Notes: generated by a model from the letters alone, not told the origin. DNA of 64,000 nucleotides from Periplaneta americana (GCF_040183065.1 NC_091132.1:160353602-160417601); one strand, 5' to 3'. Positions 11,034 through 23,118 are shown, counted from the first letter of the stretch. Numbers and translations are program-made.

Positions 11034-12625
11034 GGGCCTGTTTCTCAAAACTCACGGACTAGTAATACTAGTCTGTACAGTAGTAACAATAGTTTGTTTT
11101 ACAAGTCTGCGTTTCTAGAAACTACAAGGGTAAAGTAGTAGTTACCAGTTCACAGACTAGTAATATTGGTCGATTTCACCAGTTCCTAAGAGATTCTGTT
11201 TCTCAAAACGCTAATCTAGTTGATTATACTAGTATTCAACAGGAATATTCCTACAAGACTCTAAAGACTGGTGATTTCTATATTATCAGTTACCAGTGGC
11301 AATCTTTCTCAGATGATCAAAACAAAATATTGTAGTTATTTTTTTAATATGTGGTTTAGTGATTCCGATTGAAGTAGTAAAGAAGTTGTTGTGAGAAGAG
11401 CTAAAACTATATCGAGAAGGAACAATTATTATTCCTTTACAGGAGCATTGTTTAAATATAATGAACGGTTTAAATAAAGTGCTTAAAAGCTTGGAGAGTT
11501 GTTAAATATATTGGGACCTGCCATAATAAGACAAACAAATAGAAGTCATGCATTATCAGCAAAGCTTCAAATACAAATTGCTCTACAAATCGGGATGTTG
11601 ATTATTTTCCAATGCCATCTGGTTTTTCTGCCCTAGACCAGCAACACATGCAGAATTTTTTTCCTAATAATCTGATACCAAATCATCAACTGCAGCAATT
11701 TTTGCTGGCTTTCCTCCTCCACTGCCAGTTCTTCTGACATTGTCAACTTTAGCCTACAGATTAAATACAAAACGACACTAATTTACGAATAGACCAAACG
11801 TAAAACTCAAAAAAAAAAAATTAGGTAATTTTTCAAGTCATAAGTGGCATTCATGTCGCCAGTAGACCCACTAGCTACATAATGTGTTCATATTATGATA
11901 CTGTGAACTTGAATTGGTACTCGTCAAAGATGCTTTCTTAACCCATTTGATCCCAAGACACTTTCAATGATTCGAATATATTTCAGAATTGCCCAAATTA
12001 TTTATGCCCAAATTATTTTTAATTAAAAATGTTGGTGATTCTTATATATTCCTACTTATTGACACATAAGAAACAAAATAAGATGATTATTGGTCCTCTC
12101 AAATCATTTACGCCCTAAATAATGCATGTTCCCATTTGGGAACAGTGAGAGTAAAGGGGTTAATGTTGGGCCAGTAAGTGTCCCTAATGTATGCATAATC
12201 TTTGTTCTGAGGTAGCAGTTCCATAGCCTCGCATATTACAAATCTTTTGTCCATTCGTTTACTTTATCATTTTTTGTTATTATGCTTGAAAAAGCACCGA
12301 ATGATATATCCTTAGATTCATTAATCATATTGAGTATAGTTAATTTGCTTTCAATTGATGGAATTTCAAGAGAAGAGAGAAGTAAGAACCAAAACACAAA
12401 CAACTTAGCCTTCTAAACTCAAATAACAATACCTACCAATGGCTGTAAACAAATGAACTCAATTAGCCGACTAGTGAAAGAGATCATGTGACTAGTGAAA
12501 AATTGTCACAAGTTACTAGACTGGTAAAATAGTTTGAGAAACAGAATCTACTAGAGCTTGTGAAATATGCTCTGGTAACTAGTAACTGGTGAACTACTAA
12601 ACTAGTATTTTTGAGAAACAGGCCC
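11034..12625 (+). mobile_element. PIF/Harbinger transposon, degenerate, with both genes detectable
   Basis: Terminal repeats GGGCCTGTTTCTCAAA and its complement are flanked by CTG on each side (11031-11033, 12626-12628), a 3-bp duplication as expected for Harbinger. Plus-strand relics at about 11395-11600 read RRNNYYSFTGALF and LGPAIIRQTNRSHALSAKLQ, the N-terminal region of a Harbinger nuclease. In reverse, about 11690-11760 reads VRRTGSGGGKPAK, typical of the Myb/SANT-like partner protein. All frames are broken. Confidence 0.8.
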
Positions 12626-12654
12626 CTGGTAGCAGACCTTTAATGGACCTCATT

Positions 12655-12960
12655 AAAGTACACCTACTCATTAAAGGTCAGGTCTTTCAGCCAATGACGA
12701 CTCAGGTTACAACTGTTCAGCCAATGAGAGGTCAGCTTTGTACCGTTATAAAACCGCAACTATCGATTATTCTCGGATATGCAATCGAAAGAGAATTAGC
12801 GAAAAGTCACGGAGGCTGGAAATCCAACTGTCGGAGAAGGTTATGTTCTGTTACTATAATAATTAGCGTTAATTGTAAATAATATTCAAATAAATTCAAT
12901 TTGTCATCTCGTTTTTCAATGTCTAATTTATTTTTAATGTTATCTCTGTAGGTTCTTATG
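12655..12960 (+). promoter_or_regulatory. Promoter-like repeat: two CCAAT boxes and a TATA box
   Basis: CAGCCAATGA occurs at about 12688 and again at about 12718, followed by TTATAAAACC at about 12746, a layout seen in RNA polymerase II promoters. AATAAA-type signals follow near 12888. No gene is evident downstream, and the wording looks like a dispersed repeat, so it may be the promoter end of an unrecognised element. A hairpin-forming segment lies further on at 13100-13240. Confidence 0.35.
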
Positions 12961-13101
12961 GCCTAGCAAGGTCATTGTGAACATCTGTTCCTCGGAAAAA
13001 ATCAATACTTTCGCGTCTGCGCACATCTCACAACATACGGGACATTGGCCAAGGTCAGATATAAAGAAAATTAATAATATCAAGTTAGAAATATGGTCAA
13101 G

Positions 13102-13236
13102 CATAAAAAGTCGTATGAAACTCGCCTATAATGGTAATTAAGAAGCTCGTATGAAAATGATGAAACTCACTTGCGCTCGTTTCATAAATATCCATACTCG
13201 CTTCTTAATTACCTTCATTATAGGCTCGTTGCATAA
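13102..13236. repeat. Imperfect inverted repeat of about 35-60 bp arms
   Basis: GCCTATAATGGTAATTAAGA at about 13122 is mirrored by TCTTAATTACC..CATTATAGGC at about 13200-13230, with GAAAC/CTCG words around it. This suggests a foldback element or the end of a larger repeat; no target duplication was identified. Confidence 0.5.
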
Positions 13237-13239
13237 TGT

Positions 13240-14340
13240 ACTATTATCTAATGCTTATGACGCTGAATGGATAGCTACTATTTACAGTTAATAGTCTTGG
13301 TTCTTCGAAAGGCTGTCTTATCGGCATGCAGCTGTGTATACATCACTTGTGGAAGACCATAAAATGCAGTTGCACGCAATTAAGATGCATAAAATGCGAA
13401 ATACTGGGCGCAGAAATGAGATTCTTGTTTCTACATATTCAGAAAAATCACATGCAGACAACCTGTCATGAAGAACTTATACGACCGCACTTATTATTTT
13501 TACAAGTGCCATCAACCAATATTCGTATGTGGCAACACAGTGCTGTTCCTATTGGCTATTGCCATACAAGCAAACACGATCCAAAGGTCAGGAGATTTGG
13601 ACCGCACTGTAAATATATTTATGATTAAAATTTTAGCATTTTTTTCGCCGGTGTGAGCGTTGTATTGAAGCTGGCTGAGGTCATTTTGAACATCTTATGT
13701 CTTAATGTATGGAAACAAACACCATTAAGTTAAATTAATTTTACTGAAGATAAACACTAAATACGGGTAGAAAGAATGCATGCTGGGCCATTTAGCAGTT
13801 CAGTTACCGCACAACACTGCTGGATGTTACCGCTTGAGAGTATGGCCCACCTGCCGGTGCCTGGGTTGCGTCTTAAGTTGAAGGTGCTGTATATACTGAT
13901 TAATAAAATGTCCCGTACCACCTAAATAACTTTTCTAGTATGTGGTTCATTGAAATGAAATTCAATGAGTGGGGATAGGCGTACATTGAGAACTCAATAA
14001 TGGTATTACAGAGTCTTTCTGCTTCCGGTTTAACCGGAAGTAATGCCAACTTTTTTATTTTAAATGGAATATCCAATATGTTTTTATATTTCCGAATAAT
14101 GCGCATTAAGAGCTTTTCAAAACGTTCCCACACTTCATACTTCTGTACAAAATTTAATGTTCCTACATTAAGAACAGAAATTGTAGATCTAACAACTATT
14201 ACGAGTAAAACGCTTTTGTTTACTGTGATTTGACTGTTATTTGTTTATGTCCATGGCATCATGTTTACTGATACAGTAACATAATATTTAAGGAATTGAA
14301 TCTGATATCTAGTGCGTTAAATAAATCTATTTGATTCATT
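13240..14340. other. Intergenic, nothing recognised
   Basis: Several short frames on both strands (13326-13656, 13900-14233) overlap each other without domain motifs. No repeat boundaries were found. Confidence 0.4.
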
Positions 14341-14341
14341 T

Positions 14342-14590
14342 TACTGGCTTATTTTACGACGCTGTATCAACATCTAAGGTTATTTAGCGTCTGAATGAAA
14401 TGAAAGTGATAATACCGGTGAAATGAGTCCGGGATCCAGCACCGTAAGTTACCCAGCATTTGCTCGTATTGGGTTGAGTGAAAATCCCCGGAAAGAACCT
14501 CAACCAGGTAAATTTCCCCAAACGGGAGTCGAATCCGGGCCACCTGGTTTCGCGGCCAAACCCGCTGACCGTTACTCCACAGGTGTGAGC
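14342..14590 (-). mobile_element. tRNA-derived SINE, family A
   Basis: Minus-strand copy with full tRNA-like head (CCTGTGGAGTAACGGTCAGC, then a B-box region mutated to GGATTCGACTCC) and the GTCGTAAAATAA 3' end at 14347-14358. Confidence 0.85.
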
Positions 14591-15268
14591 TTCTATTTCA
14601 TGTTGAGTGAATGGTAATGAATTTTAATTGAGCTTACGGTTCACATTGGAGACAGACAACAATCTCTTTGAGAGGCAGTGAAATCATTTAATGATATAAA
14701 TCTGTATCGCAATCCAGCACACTGAAATGTTGTCAATGACACTATCATGAAGGCCTCCTTCCAAAAAATGTGAGAAATCAGCATTTAGTTACATTGATCC
14801 ATTTGAAAGATATTAGCTAGTAACTGTTCATGTGGGCCACCTTGTATATTGCTTCTGAGAAATGTTCGTGACTGTTATGCTCAGTTTTAAATACAGTGTA
14901 ATTTCACGTTTTCAGATAACATATAAACACTAAATCAAAAATAGTAACTTTGCGGCAGAGACACTAGCTTAATTTTTTCCGCTTATCACTGCACCACTTC
15001 CACAATAAACAGTCGCGATCAGACAGCCCATAACACAAAACTCTCACCGTATTTGAGTATAAAATCTCCTAATTCTCCGCAGAAATTTATAGACAATAAA
15101 TGTATATTAACGCCAGTCTAGGTGTAAAAAAATTGAAGAGTCCACTGCAAGAATGATGGATGTCATTTGGAATACATTTTTCAGAAGAAGCAATTGAAAG
15201 TTTGAAATGCTTAGCGGTCAAAGCTTAACTGTGATTTTCCGATCATTACTGGACGGTGACTATCAGTG

Positions 15269-15596
15269 TTAATGCCATATATCTCCCGCTGTACATTCTA
15301 TATGTCTTAAGCTATGCATTGACAGTCTTGGTTCAATTTCGACAGGGAAGTAACATCCATCATTCTTGCTGTGGACTCCAATTTTTGTTCTTATTTTATA
15401 TATACAACATATTCCACAGATATCACATTTGAAAAGCATTTCACCTGTATGAACAACTTTTTTCTTTAGGCTTCCCGATTTCACATAACTCAACACATCG
15501 CATTTAAATGGTTTCTGGCTTCACTCTAGGCGACAATGAATATTGAGCTGACGAGACAAGGGAAACACTTTTCACAGACATAGCATTTGATAGCCT
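15269..15596 (-). pseudogene. Decayed zinc fingers downstream of the gene 1 stop
   Basis: Past the gene 1 stop the minus strand keeps C2H2 features in other frames: KCYVCEKCF at about 15565-15590 and HTGEMLFKCDICG with a later GVHSK at about 15360-15460. They look like two or three further fingers that were once in frame. The stop replaces the Glu codon of a TGE linker and a 1-nt loss follows it, so the ancestral protein was longer. Confidence 0.65.
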
Positions 15597-16725
15597 TTAG
15601 CCAATGTGAATGTGTACATGTTTCTTTAAGTGTCCCAATTGTGAGAAACACTTTCCACACCTATTGCATATGAATGGCCTTTCCCCTGTGTGAATGCGAG
15701 CATGTCTGATTAAATCTGCCGATTCTGAGAAACACTTTTCACATACCTCACATTTGAAAGGCCGTTCGCCTGTGTGAACGCGTACATGTTGCTGTAAGTA
15801 TCCCAATCGTGCGAAACACTTCCCACACATTTCGCACTTGAATGGCATTTCACCTGTGTGTATGCGTGCATGTCTACTTAAAATTGCCGATTCCGAGAAA
15901 CACTTTCCACACACCTCGCATTTGAAGGGCCTTTCGCCTGTGTGAATGCGTATATGTTGCTGCAAGTGTCCCACTCGAGAGAAACACTTTCCACATATAT
16001 CGCATCTGAATGGCCTTTCTCCGGTGTGTATCCGTGCATGTCTGCTTAAAACCGAAGCATCTGAGAAACACTTTCCACACACCTTGCATTTGAATGGCTT
16101 TTCGCCTGTGTGAATACGTACATGTTGCTTTAAGCATGCCACTCGTGAAAAACACTTTCCACACATTTCGCATTTAAATGGCCTTTCGCCTGTGTGTATG
16201 ATTGTATGTCTGCTTAAAGCTGACGATTCAGAGAAACACTTTCCACAAACGTCGCATTTGAATGGCCTTTCGCCGGTGTGCATGCGAATATGTCTCTTCA
16301 AAACTGACGAATCTGAGAAACACTTTCCACACACATCGCATTTGAATGGCAATTCTCCTGTGTGTATCCGTATATGTTTGTTCAAATTTCCGGATACAGA
16401 GAAGCACTTTCCACACACTTGGCACTTAAATGGTAATTCTCCTGTGTGTATGCGTGCGTGGGTTTTTAAATGTGAAGGTTCTGAGAAACACTTTCCACAC
16501 AACTTGCATTTGAATGGCCTATCCTTTGTGTGTATGCGTGCATGTCTCTTCAAATCCCATGCTTTTCTGAAAGTTTTCCCACACACATCACAATTAAATG
16601 CCATTGCGCCTGTGTGTGGGACTGAACCGTGTGGTCTGTTGCTACCACACTGTGTCAATTTATCTTCTTCACCATCAAAACCGTCGCGTTCTTCTAACAC
16701 AGGCTTCTCAACATTATCCACAATG
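15597..16725 (-). CDS. Terminal exon of zinc finger gene 1: 12 C2H2 fingers
   Basis: The exon follows a TTCATTTTAG acceptor and starts in phase 2 (AG from exon B plus C makes Ser, then IVDNVEKPVLEERDG). It then encodes 12 C2H2 fingers of the form C-x2-C-x3-F-x5-L-x2-H-x3-H joined mostly by HTGERP linkers, ending HIHIG and TAA. All 12 fingers keep both Cys and both His. Fingers 5-12 alternate between two types (S-E/D-S-x-x-L-S-R-H and S-R-V/L-x-x-L-x-Q-H), so the array grew by two-finger duplications. The spliced gene (30251-30346, 29233-29418, 23119-23201, this exon) is 1494 nt, 497 aa. Expected to act in the nucleus as a sequence-specific DNA-binding regulator; target unknown. Fingers beyond the stop have decayed. 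Confidence 0.92.
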
Positions 16726-16800
16726 CTAAAATGAATGGCAAGATCAAAATATATTAAGCATTACATGTAGATTTATATATATGTAATATTATATGTGTAT

Positions 16801-17642
16801 AAGTCTGTTCAAGTTCTGGCATTCACAGACGACCTAGATATTATTGCTAGGTCACAGAAAGCACTAGAAGAGGCATTTATCTCCCTGGAAAAGGCAGCAA
16901 AGATAATAGGATTGAGAGTTAATGAGAGCAATACTAAATACATGATCTCGAGCCGCAAAGGAAACCTAATTAATAAAGCACCAACTTATCTTACAATTGA
17001 AAACTACAAATTTGAATACAGTATGTAAAAAAAATTATATATCTTGGCTCCATGATCAATAATGACGACACCAGTCTTGAAATTAAGAGAAGAATATCTA
17101 TAACAAATAAATGTTACTTTGAATTACTGAAATATATTAAATCGAAATTCTTAACCATCTCAACAAAAATAAGAATTTAGAAGACGCTTATTAGGCCCGT
17201 GTTGACGTATGCCTGGGAAACTTGGACTATGAACAAACAGGACACCAGAAGACTTAGTATCTTCGAGAGGAAAATTGTGAGAGCAATTTATGCACCCGTA
17301 AAAATAAATAATGAATGGAGAATTAGATATAATAAATATACGACCTGTTTAAGGAGCCAGATATTATAACAGTTATTAAAATTGGTCGATTGCAGTGGGC
17401 TGGACACCTGGTGAGAATGGACGATACTAGACCCGCTAAAACAGCCTTTACATCCAATCCTGGAGGAAGCAGATCCAAAGGAAGACCAAGGAGCAGATGG
17501 GGGATAATGTATACGAAGATGCCAACTTTATTGGTGGACGAATGTGGACAGTCAAGGCAAGAAGTAGAGATGGCTGGAATAAAACACTGTGGAAGGCTAG
17601 GACCCTCTATGGGTTGTTGAGCCAATGATGATGATGATGATG
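16801..17642 (+). mobile_element. LINE 3' fragment (non-LTR, RTE-like) with 13-bp target duplication
   Basis: Exact duplication ATTATATGTGTAT at 16788-16800 and 17643-17655. The plus strand reads LAFTDDLDIIARSQKALEEA (an RT active site with FTDD in place of YADD) near the 5' end and GRLQWAGHLVRMDDTR with NPGGSRSKGRPRSRW at 17380-17510, in different frames. The 3' end is a (GAT)n run. It lies in the B-to-terminal intron of gene 1, antisense to the gene, 75 bp from the acceptor. Confidence 0.85.
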
Positions 17643-17659
17643 ATTATATGTGTATGTGA

Positions 17660-17790
17660 ATGTGAAATATTCGTGCATGTCTACTTAATACTCCGGAATC
17701 TGTAAAAAAGACTTTCCAATCAAATCACAATTGAATGGCCATTCGCCAGTTTCAAAGTGTAGATGCTACTGTAAGTGTCCCAGTTATCTA
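17660..17790 (-). pseudogene. Fossil pair of zinc fingers upstream of the gene 1 finger exon
   Basis: The minus strand reads a finger end (LGHLQ, stop, HLHFETGE), then PFNCD, a damaged second Cys, GKSFFTDSGVLSRHARI. These are exactly the two alternating finger types of gene 1. Without the LINE at 16801-17642 the relic would sit only about 80 bp upstream of the exon acceptor. It looks like a leftover of a partial duplication of the finger array, now intronic. Confidence 0.7.
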
Positions 17791-19100
17791 AAGAATTTTT
17801 AAGATACATCCTACTTTCCAACATAAGATAATAATAACACAAGCGAATGAATTTTTGTTGCGGTTATTTGAAGACCCTGATTCAGAAAGTGGCGTTGGAT
17901 GGACCATACCAGCGCTATTTTCTTAGGTATTGTAGAATTTATATAACAAGTCCATAAGAAGTTCAAATAAAAATTGTTCAGATTAATTTTCAATGAACAA
18001 TACCAGCCATTTTGAAAGTTATTTGCTTCCATAATAGTGAAAAATACTCCCTCTGATTGTTTCTTTTTTGCAAAATACTTTTCCCTGAACCTATCTGTCT
18101 TCACTTCTTGAGTTACAATGCGAAATCGCAAGTAACAACGTCAGGACGATCAGCGAGTTTTTCATGTTGGAGTATTGCAGTAGCTATTGCAGGTCATTGC
18201 CGATTATAGCTGAAAGTTAAGAAAATGTAAGGTTTGTCATGCTTTGAACAAAAGACTAACATCTTGGTGTAGCTGCTCCATGTTTCGTGAACTACCCTGA
18301 AATGTAGAGGGCAGAATCACTTTTTCCCATTAAGAGATATTGCTGAGATGATCAAGAGACTACAAAATCTTGTAGGTCTCTTATTTCTTCACTAAGTAAT
18401 ACCTTTCGGTCTTTTCTTAGGGATTGTAATTTTTGGGCTTCCTACAGACAATACTGATCTACCAAATACTGCTGGATTAATTTGTGTGTGTTCTTTAAGT
18501 AGTGGCAACAAATAAACTTCCATTCCAATTTGGTCACTCCACCAGGATGAGAGAAAAGTAAAAAGCCATCTCTCGTCCTGGAAAAGATAGATTACCAGGA
18601 ACATCAATGAATCATCTGTGTAGACTTAAACATGGTAAACTTTCCTACAGAGTGACAACAAAAATATCCTTGTTTTCCATGTCTTTGGAATAGTAGAAAC
18701 AAGCATTAGCGTTTCTTAAGTTCACTGATATTCTTTGCAATGAATGTGCAGCAACTTCTCTCCCAGCGTCCTACACTGTATTACACTAGCATAAGTGATC
18801 TCTGACTTACAAACACTCAGCTCAGGTAGTGGCACCAACAATAAATAAGTGAAGCAGAACAATACGCATGATTTCGCTACTCACGATCATTCGAGTAGAT
18901 TACATTCGTTACACTTGGTTACTTTCTTTACCAATTCTATAAATTAGTTACTTTCTGTTACTTTCGTTATCAATAGGTATTCTGTATTTTACATACCTCT
19001 TGTTTTATTTCATATCACTCTGAAAAATTGGAATATTGTACTGGATGCATTTAGCTTTGCATCACACTAAGCTATTAACCCGGCCCATTGTATAAAGGGA
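17791..19100. other. Gene 1 intron, nothing recognised
   Basis: AT-rich sequence. A 106-codon minus frame at 17811-18131 and a 71-codon one at 18392-18607 have no domain features. Around 19110-19200 there is a short stretch similar to the end of the repeat at 20440-20512 (CTTCAGTTACAAGC..GGAGC). Confidence 0.4.
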
Positions 19101-19969
19101 CCAATTGGTATATGTCAGAACCATCTTCAGTTACAAGCAGGAGCATTGGTAGGTTTGGCAACGCTGAGTGGAGGCGGGCGGAGGCGAAATAAAGGCAAAT
19201 GGTTTGAAATTTTAGTGCTTTGATTTCGTTGTCACATGTACATTTTCGACATTGACACATAACTAAGTGCATATGATCAAGATTCAGTGTATTGATGTAC
19301 GTAATTTATTATGGAATCCGAAATGGTCTTTTATTAAAGTTTCAGAATACCACGTAAGTACTTGCATACAGCCAATTATAACTTAAAAAAATTAAAAGCA
19401 TACGTGTTTTTTATTGATGGTGCAAGGGAAAATAAATAAATACTTAAAGAAATGTTACTTGTACCAAAAATAAATAAAATAACGACGTACTTTAGCAATA
19501 CCCTATTCCAATCAATTAACCATTATGTGGGTAGTAAATTGACAATGTTTTGCCGCTTTATATTGTTTCACCTCTGACATGAAATATCTAGGATATCATA
19601 TACATTTTAATTTCATGTGTTTATCTGTCGTGCTTTTCTATAAATATTTCAGATGCCCAGGAAGCCAGTTTTAGTTTGAACCTCGCTAGTCACCATAACA
19701 ATACTGTTATCCTAAATTATTTGTTATAAATTTTCTAAAATATAATTTTAAATAGGCTAAGGCCAAGTATAAAGATCTATAAAAAAAATGAACATACCTT
19801 CAACATAATACGTAACAAAACATATCATTATCCATTAAGTATGTGCCAATTAGTGTAAACTCAATGAACTTTAAATCCTGTAAATACGAAGAGAAAAGAA
19901 ACATGTTTATAACTAATTTATTACAAAAGAAGCAATATTAATAAATAAACCTTGAAAACCAACAAAGTG

Positions 19970-20515
19970 AGTGTATGCATCTACAAATTATAGGTAGTTC
20001 TGACGTATAGCAGGCATTCCGAATCTTCAACAAAACTGCAACATTTATGGGATCACAAAACAGCTGTTTACAATGAACTTGAAAGTCAATGGCGTAACTT
20101 TATTGACATAGCAGGCGAGAACCAACAATTCGGCTAGAATGGTGATACACCACAAGTAAGATTATAAAAATGTAGTTTATACAATATTTAATATTTAGAA
20201 GAATTGTCAATCATTTTGCCATTAATAAGAACTGTAAAAATTGCAAAAGACTGCAGCCATATTTTCATGTATTGTCTTGTTTTTCTCGTCAACACGCACT
20301 TAGTTTATAATACATCAACAATTAACGTTTGGTACCACCGCGAACATAATTCCATCGACAGACACTTATATTGCAACATTAATTTACATTGAAATTCGAC
20401 ATTAGCACAAACACACATTCTGGATAGTAGGCCTCCGTTTGACAGTTAATTACAGTGTTGCTGACGTATGGCTCCGGCTTGTAACTGAAGAAGGTTTTGT
20501 ATATGTGCATTCACA
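19970..20515 (+). repeat. Inverted-repeat copy 1 with MADF-like exon relic
   Basis: Plus-strand copy of a sequence present on the minus strand at 29470-30115, very similar by eye over about 540 bp. It contains an exon-like block (acceptor TATAGCAG, donor CAA|GTAAGA) reading RHSESSTKLQHLWDHK and YNELESQWRNFIDIA, which resembles MADF/Myb-SANT-like DNA-binding domains. The reading frame here has a TAG just after QQFG. Parent element not identified. Confidence 0.75.
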
Positions 20516-21870
20516 CTGACCAACTCTTCACAGACGAGTTTCTGTCGCGGGAGTGAACACTAATTAATTAATATCTAAGGTCTATCAAGGACCAAGTTTC
20601 TCAGGGTATAATGAGGGCCACTGCTGAGGGATACAGGTGAAGACCTCAACAGCTGAAGCAGTGAAAGAATCAAGCATCTATAATGTGACACACGCAGAAG
20701 AGACAATCCTGCCTATAGGGCCTAATACTAACAAGGTTGAGGGAGAAACCTTAGGGATGCTGTCCCATCGTTGCACGGTTTCTCACACAAACATTGTAAG
20801 AGATCACATAGCAAAAGGTGTCATACATCAAGAATTAGATATTACATTCATACCCTAGATCTTACACTTAAAAAATACTGCAAGGATCAACTTCAACGAC
20901 AATAACATTTGTTTACCACTACTATGTAGAAATTCAAATATTTTGGCTATGAGTCAATAAGGTGAATTAGAATTATGAATGCTTAAATCTTACGACTATT
21001 AAAATAGCAATGATAATAGTGGCTCATAATCCGAATCAATTTCCTTAAGATCTTTCATACCGAGAACAGCTTAAACAATATTCTCCCAAACTTATCATAT
21101 TTTGTTGTGAATAAAACTATAAATTCTTGCACATCCACGTTACCATTTTGTAATCTACACATGATACACTCATATGATGTTCAGTGTTACACAGAAACAA
21201 CGATAAATTTAGTGAATAATCTAACAGAAATATGTTTGCAGACCAAGAAGCATTATTTTTCTCATGTTGATGTCGTGGTGATGCTTACGATGCTAGAGGA
21301 GTTAAATGACACAGATATCAAGTGAAGGAGATAAAGAAATGTAAGACGCTAATCAAATGAGGATACAAGTGAACTTCCGGTTACTGTAATTAATTTAAAT
21401 ATCTACAATTGTTCATTGTAGATAGGCAAAATTAAATAATGTATTTAGACAGCATAACAATTAAAGGTTTCTAATGATTGAAAATGGAATGAAAGGGTAA
21501 AAAAAGATACAATTAGAACGAAAATATACAAAAATATTCCTGGTGAATAAAGACCAAATAATGGGCTGAACAAATTATATTCAAATGGTGTTGCCTAACA
21601 AAAATAGAAAAGAACACTGGAATAGTAAGTCAAATGGTAAGGATGGATGACATGTAATTTCAAAGCAGACAGCACACAACCAGTCATAAAGTCAAGTAAG
21701 ATAGCTAAAAATTAAATATATTCATTCTAAAACGAACAAATCCCAAGAAATGAAGGAGATCTCTAAGGAAATTGGAAATGGAACCTTCATTCTTCTGCGC
21801 ATACCGCAACATGTGAACAACAGTGCAACTCTGAAACTACCAGCTAACAAAACTCCTGCTTCATATTTTC
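20516..21870. other. Gene 1 intron, nothing recognised
   Basis: No coding or repeat structure found. Short plus-strand frames at 20637-20858 and 21107-21325 have no motif support. Confidence 0.4.
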
Positions 21871-21882
21871 TTTTATGAAGCA

Positions 21883-22309
21883 GTTTTTTTAATTGAAGTG
21901 AATTTAACGGAGGGGGGCACTATGGTCGAGCACTGCGACCTTGTTCAGATCTATTGGGTAGCCCTCTGGTGACGCATTCCTAAACCCACACCGGCCGACC
22001 ACACTAAGGTTCTCTGGTCCAGGTTTCGAGCAAGCAATCCCATTCATCCCTAGGCCAACCTCCTCCATGCGTCGCCGGCGGGCATTTGGGGAATGCTACG
22101 GAATGATAATAAAATGGAGAAATGCTGACGGAATAATGCAAATACCTAATTTGGGGAAAAACGGAAGAACCCCGAGAAAAACCTCAACTGCGATCTTGTC
22201 CGCCACAAGTGTCACTTTTTCAATGAAAAAATCCCAGACCTGACCGGGAATCGAACCCGGGCCGCCTGCGTGACAGTCTGAAGGTTTGACCATTCAGCCA
22301 CTGAAGAGG
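21883..22309 (-). mobile_element. tRNA-derived SINE, family C
   Basis: The minus strand begins with a tRNA-like head (GTGGCTGAATGGTCAAACCT, B-box GGTTCGATTCCC at about 22245-22260) and runs into a long body ending in an A-rich tail (T-run at 21884-21890). Flanked by TTTTATGAAGCA (21871-21882) and TTTTATGAAGTA (22310-22321). Confidence 0.8.
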
Positions 22310-22321
22310 TTTTATGAAGTA

Positions 22322-22574
22322 TTTTTTTATTGGGTCATTTTACGACGCTGTATCAACATCTAGGTTATTTAGCGTCTGAATGAAATGAAGGTGATAATGC
22401 CAGTGAAATGAGTCCGGGGTTCAGCACCGAAAGTTACCCAGCATTTGCTCATATTGGGTTGAGGGAAAACCCCGGAAAAAACCTCAACCAGGTAACTTGC
22501 CCCGACCGGGATTCGAACCCGGGCCACCTGGTTTCGCGGCCAGACACGCTCACAGTTAATCCACAGGCGTGGAC
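22322..22574 (-). mobile_element. tRNA-derived SINE, family A, next to SINE C
   Basis: Full-length minus-strand copy with B-box GGTTCGAATCCC. Flanked by TTTATGAAGTA at 22311-22321 and 22575-22585, the left one being shared with the neighbouring SINE C. Confidence 0.9.
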
Positions 22575-23118
22575 TTTATGAAGTAGTACTAAAGTAAAGA
22601 TGTATACTTGTATATGTGGTGAAGATACAAGTAATTTTTATACTTTCCATAGCATAATTTCATACAGGAAAGTTGCCAACATTGCTTAGGGATATAGTTT
22701 ATGTTCGCGTTATAATAAAAATAAAAACAACTTTCACAGCACTCAAACTGCGCAGCACATAAAGCAATGAACTAGCAAAATGCACAAGGATTCCAGATGC
22801 AACAGAAATGTTACCAATGAAAACAGTGACATATGACGGCACACTAAAAGACATCATGATTCTCAAAGGACAGCAGAATAATACGTCAAGCAGGAGATAT
22901 GGTAGGAGTTGTAGTATGTCAATTGCCATCGTAATGTTAATTTTACTGAATCTTTTGTCATTTCAGGACCAAGATTTGTTGAGGCGTCAATACGAATAAC
23001 CATACAGGTAGGTATATTAGAAACAAAACCATATTATACATTATGAAATTTGTCCTATGTAAGCATTACATGAAGCTATGAAAGACTGCAAGAAGCATAA
23101 CCAGTACATTACACTCAC

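Noticed and set aside
16192-16734. A 180-codon plus-strand open frame opposite the gene 1 finger exon
   Set aside because: It is the antisense shadow of the repeated finger coding; its own repeats mirror the finger period and it has no independent domain.
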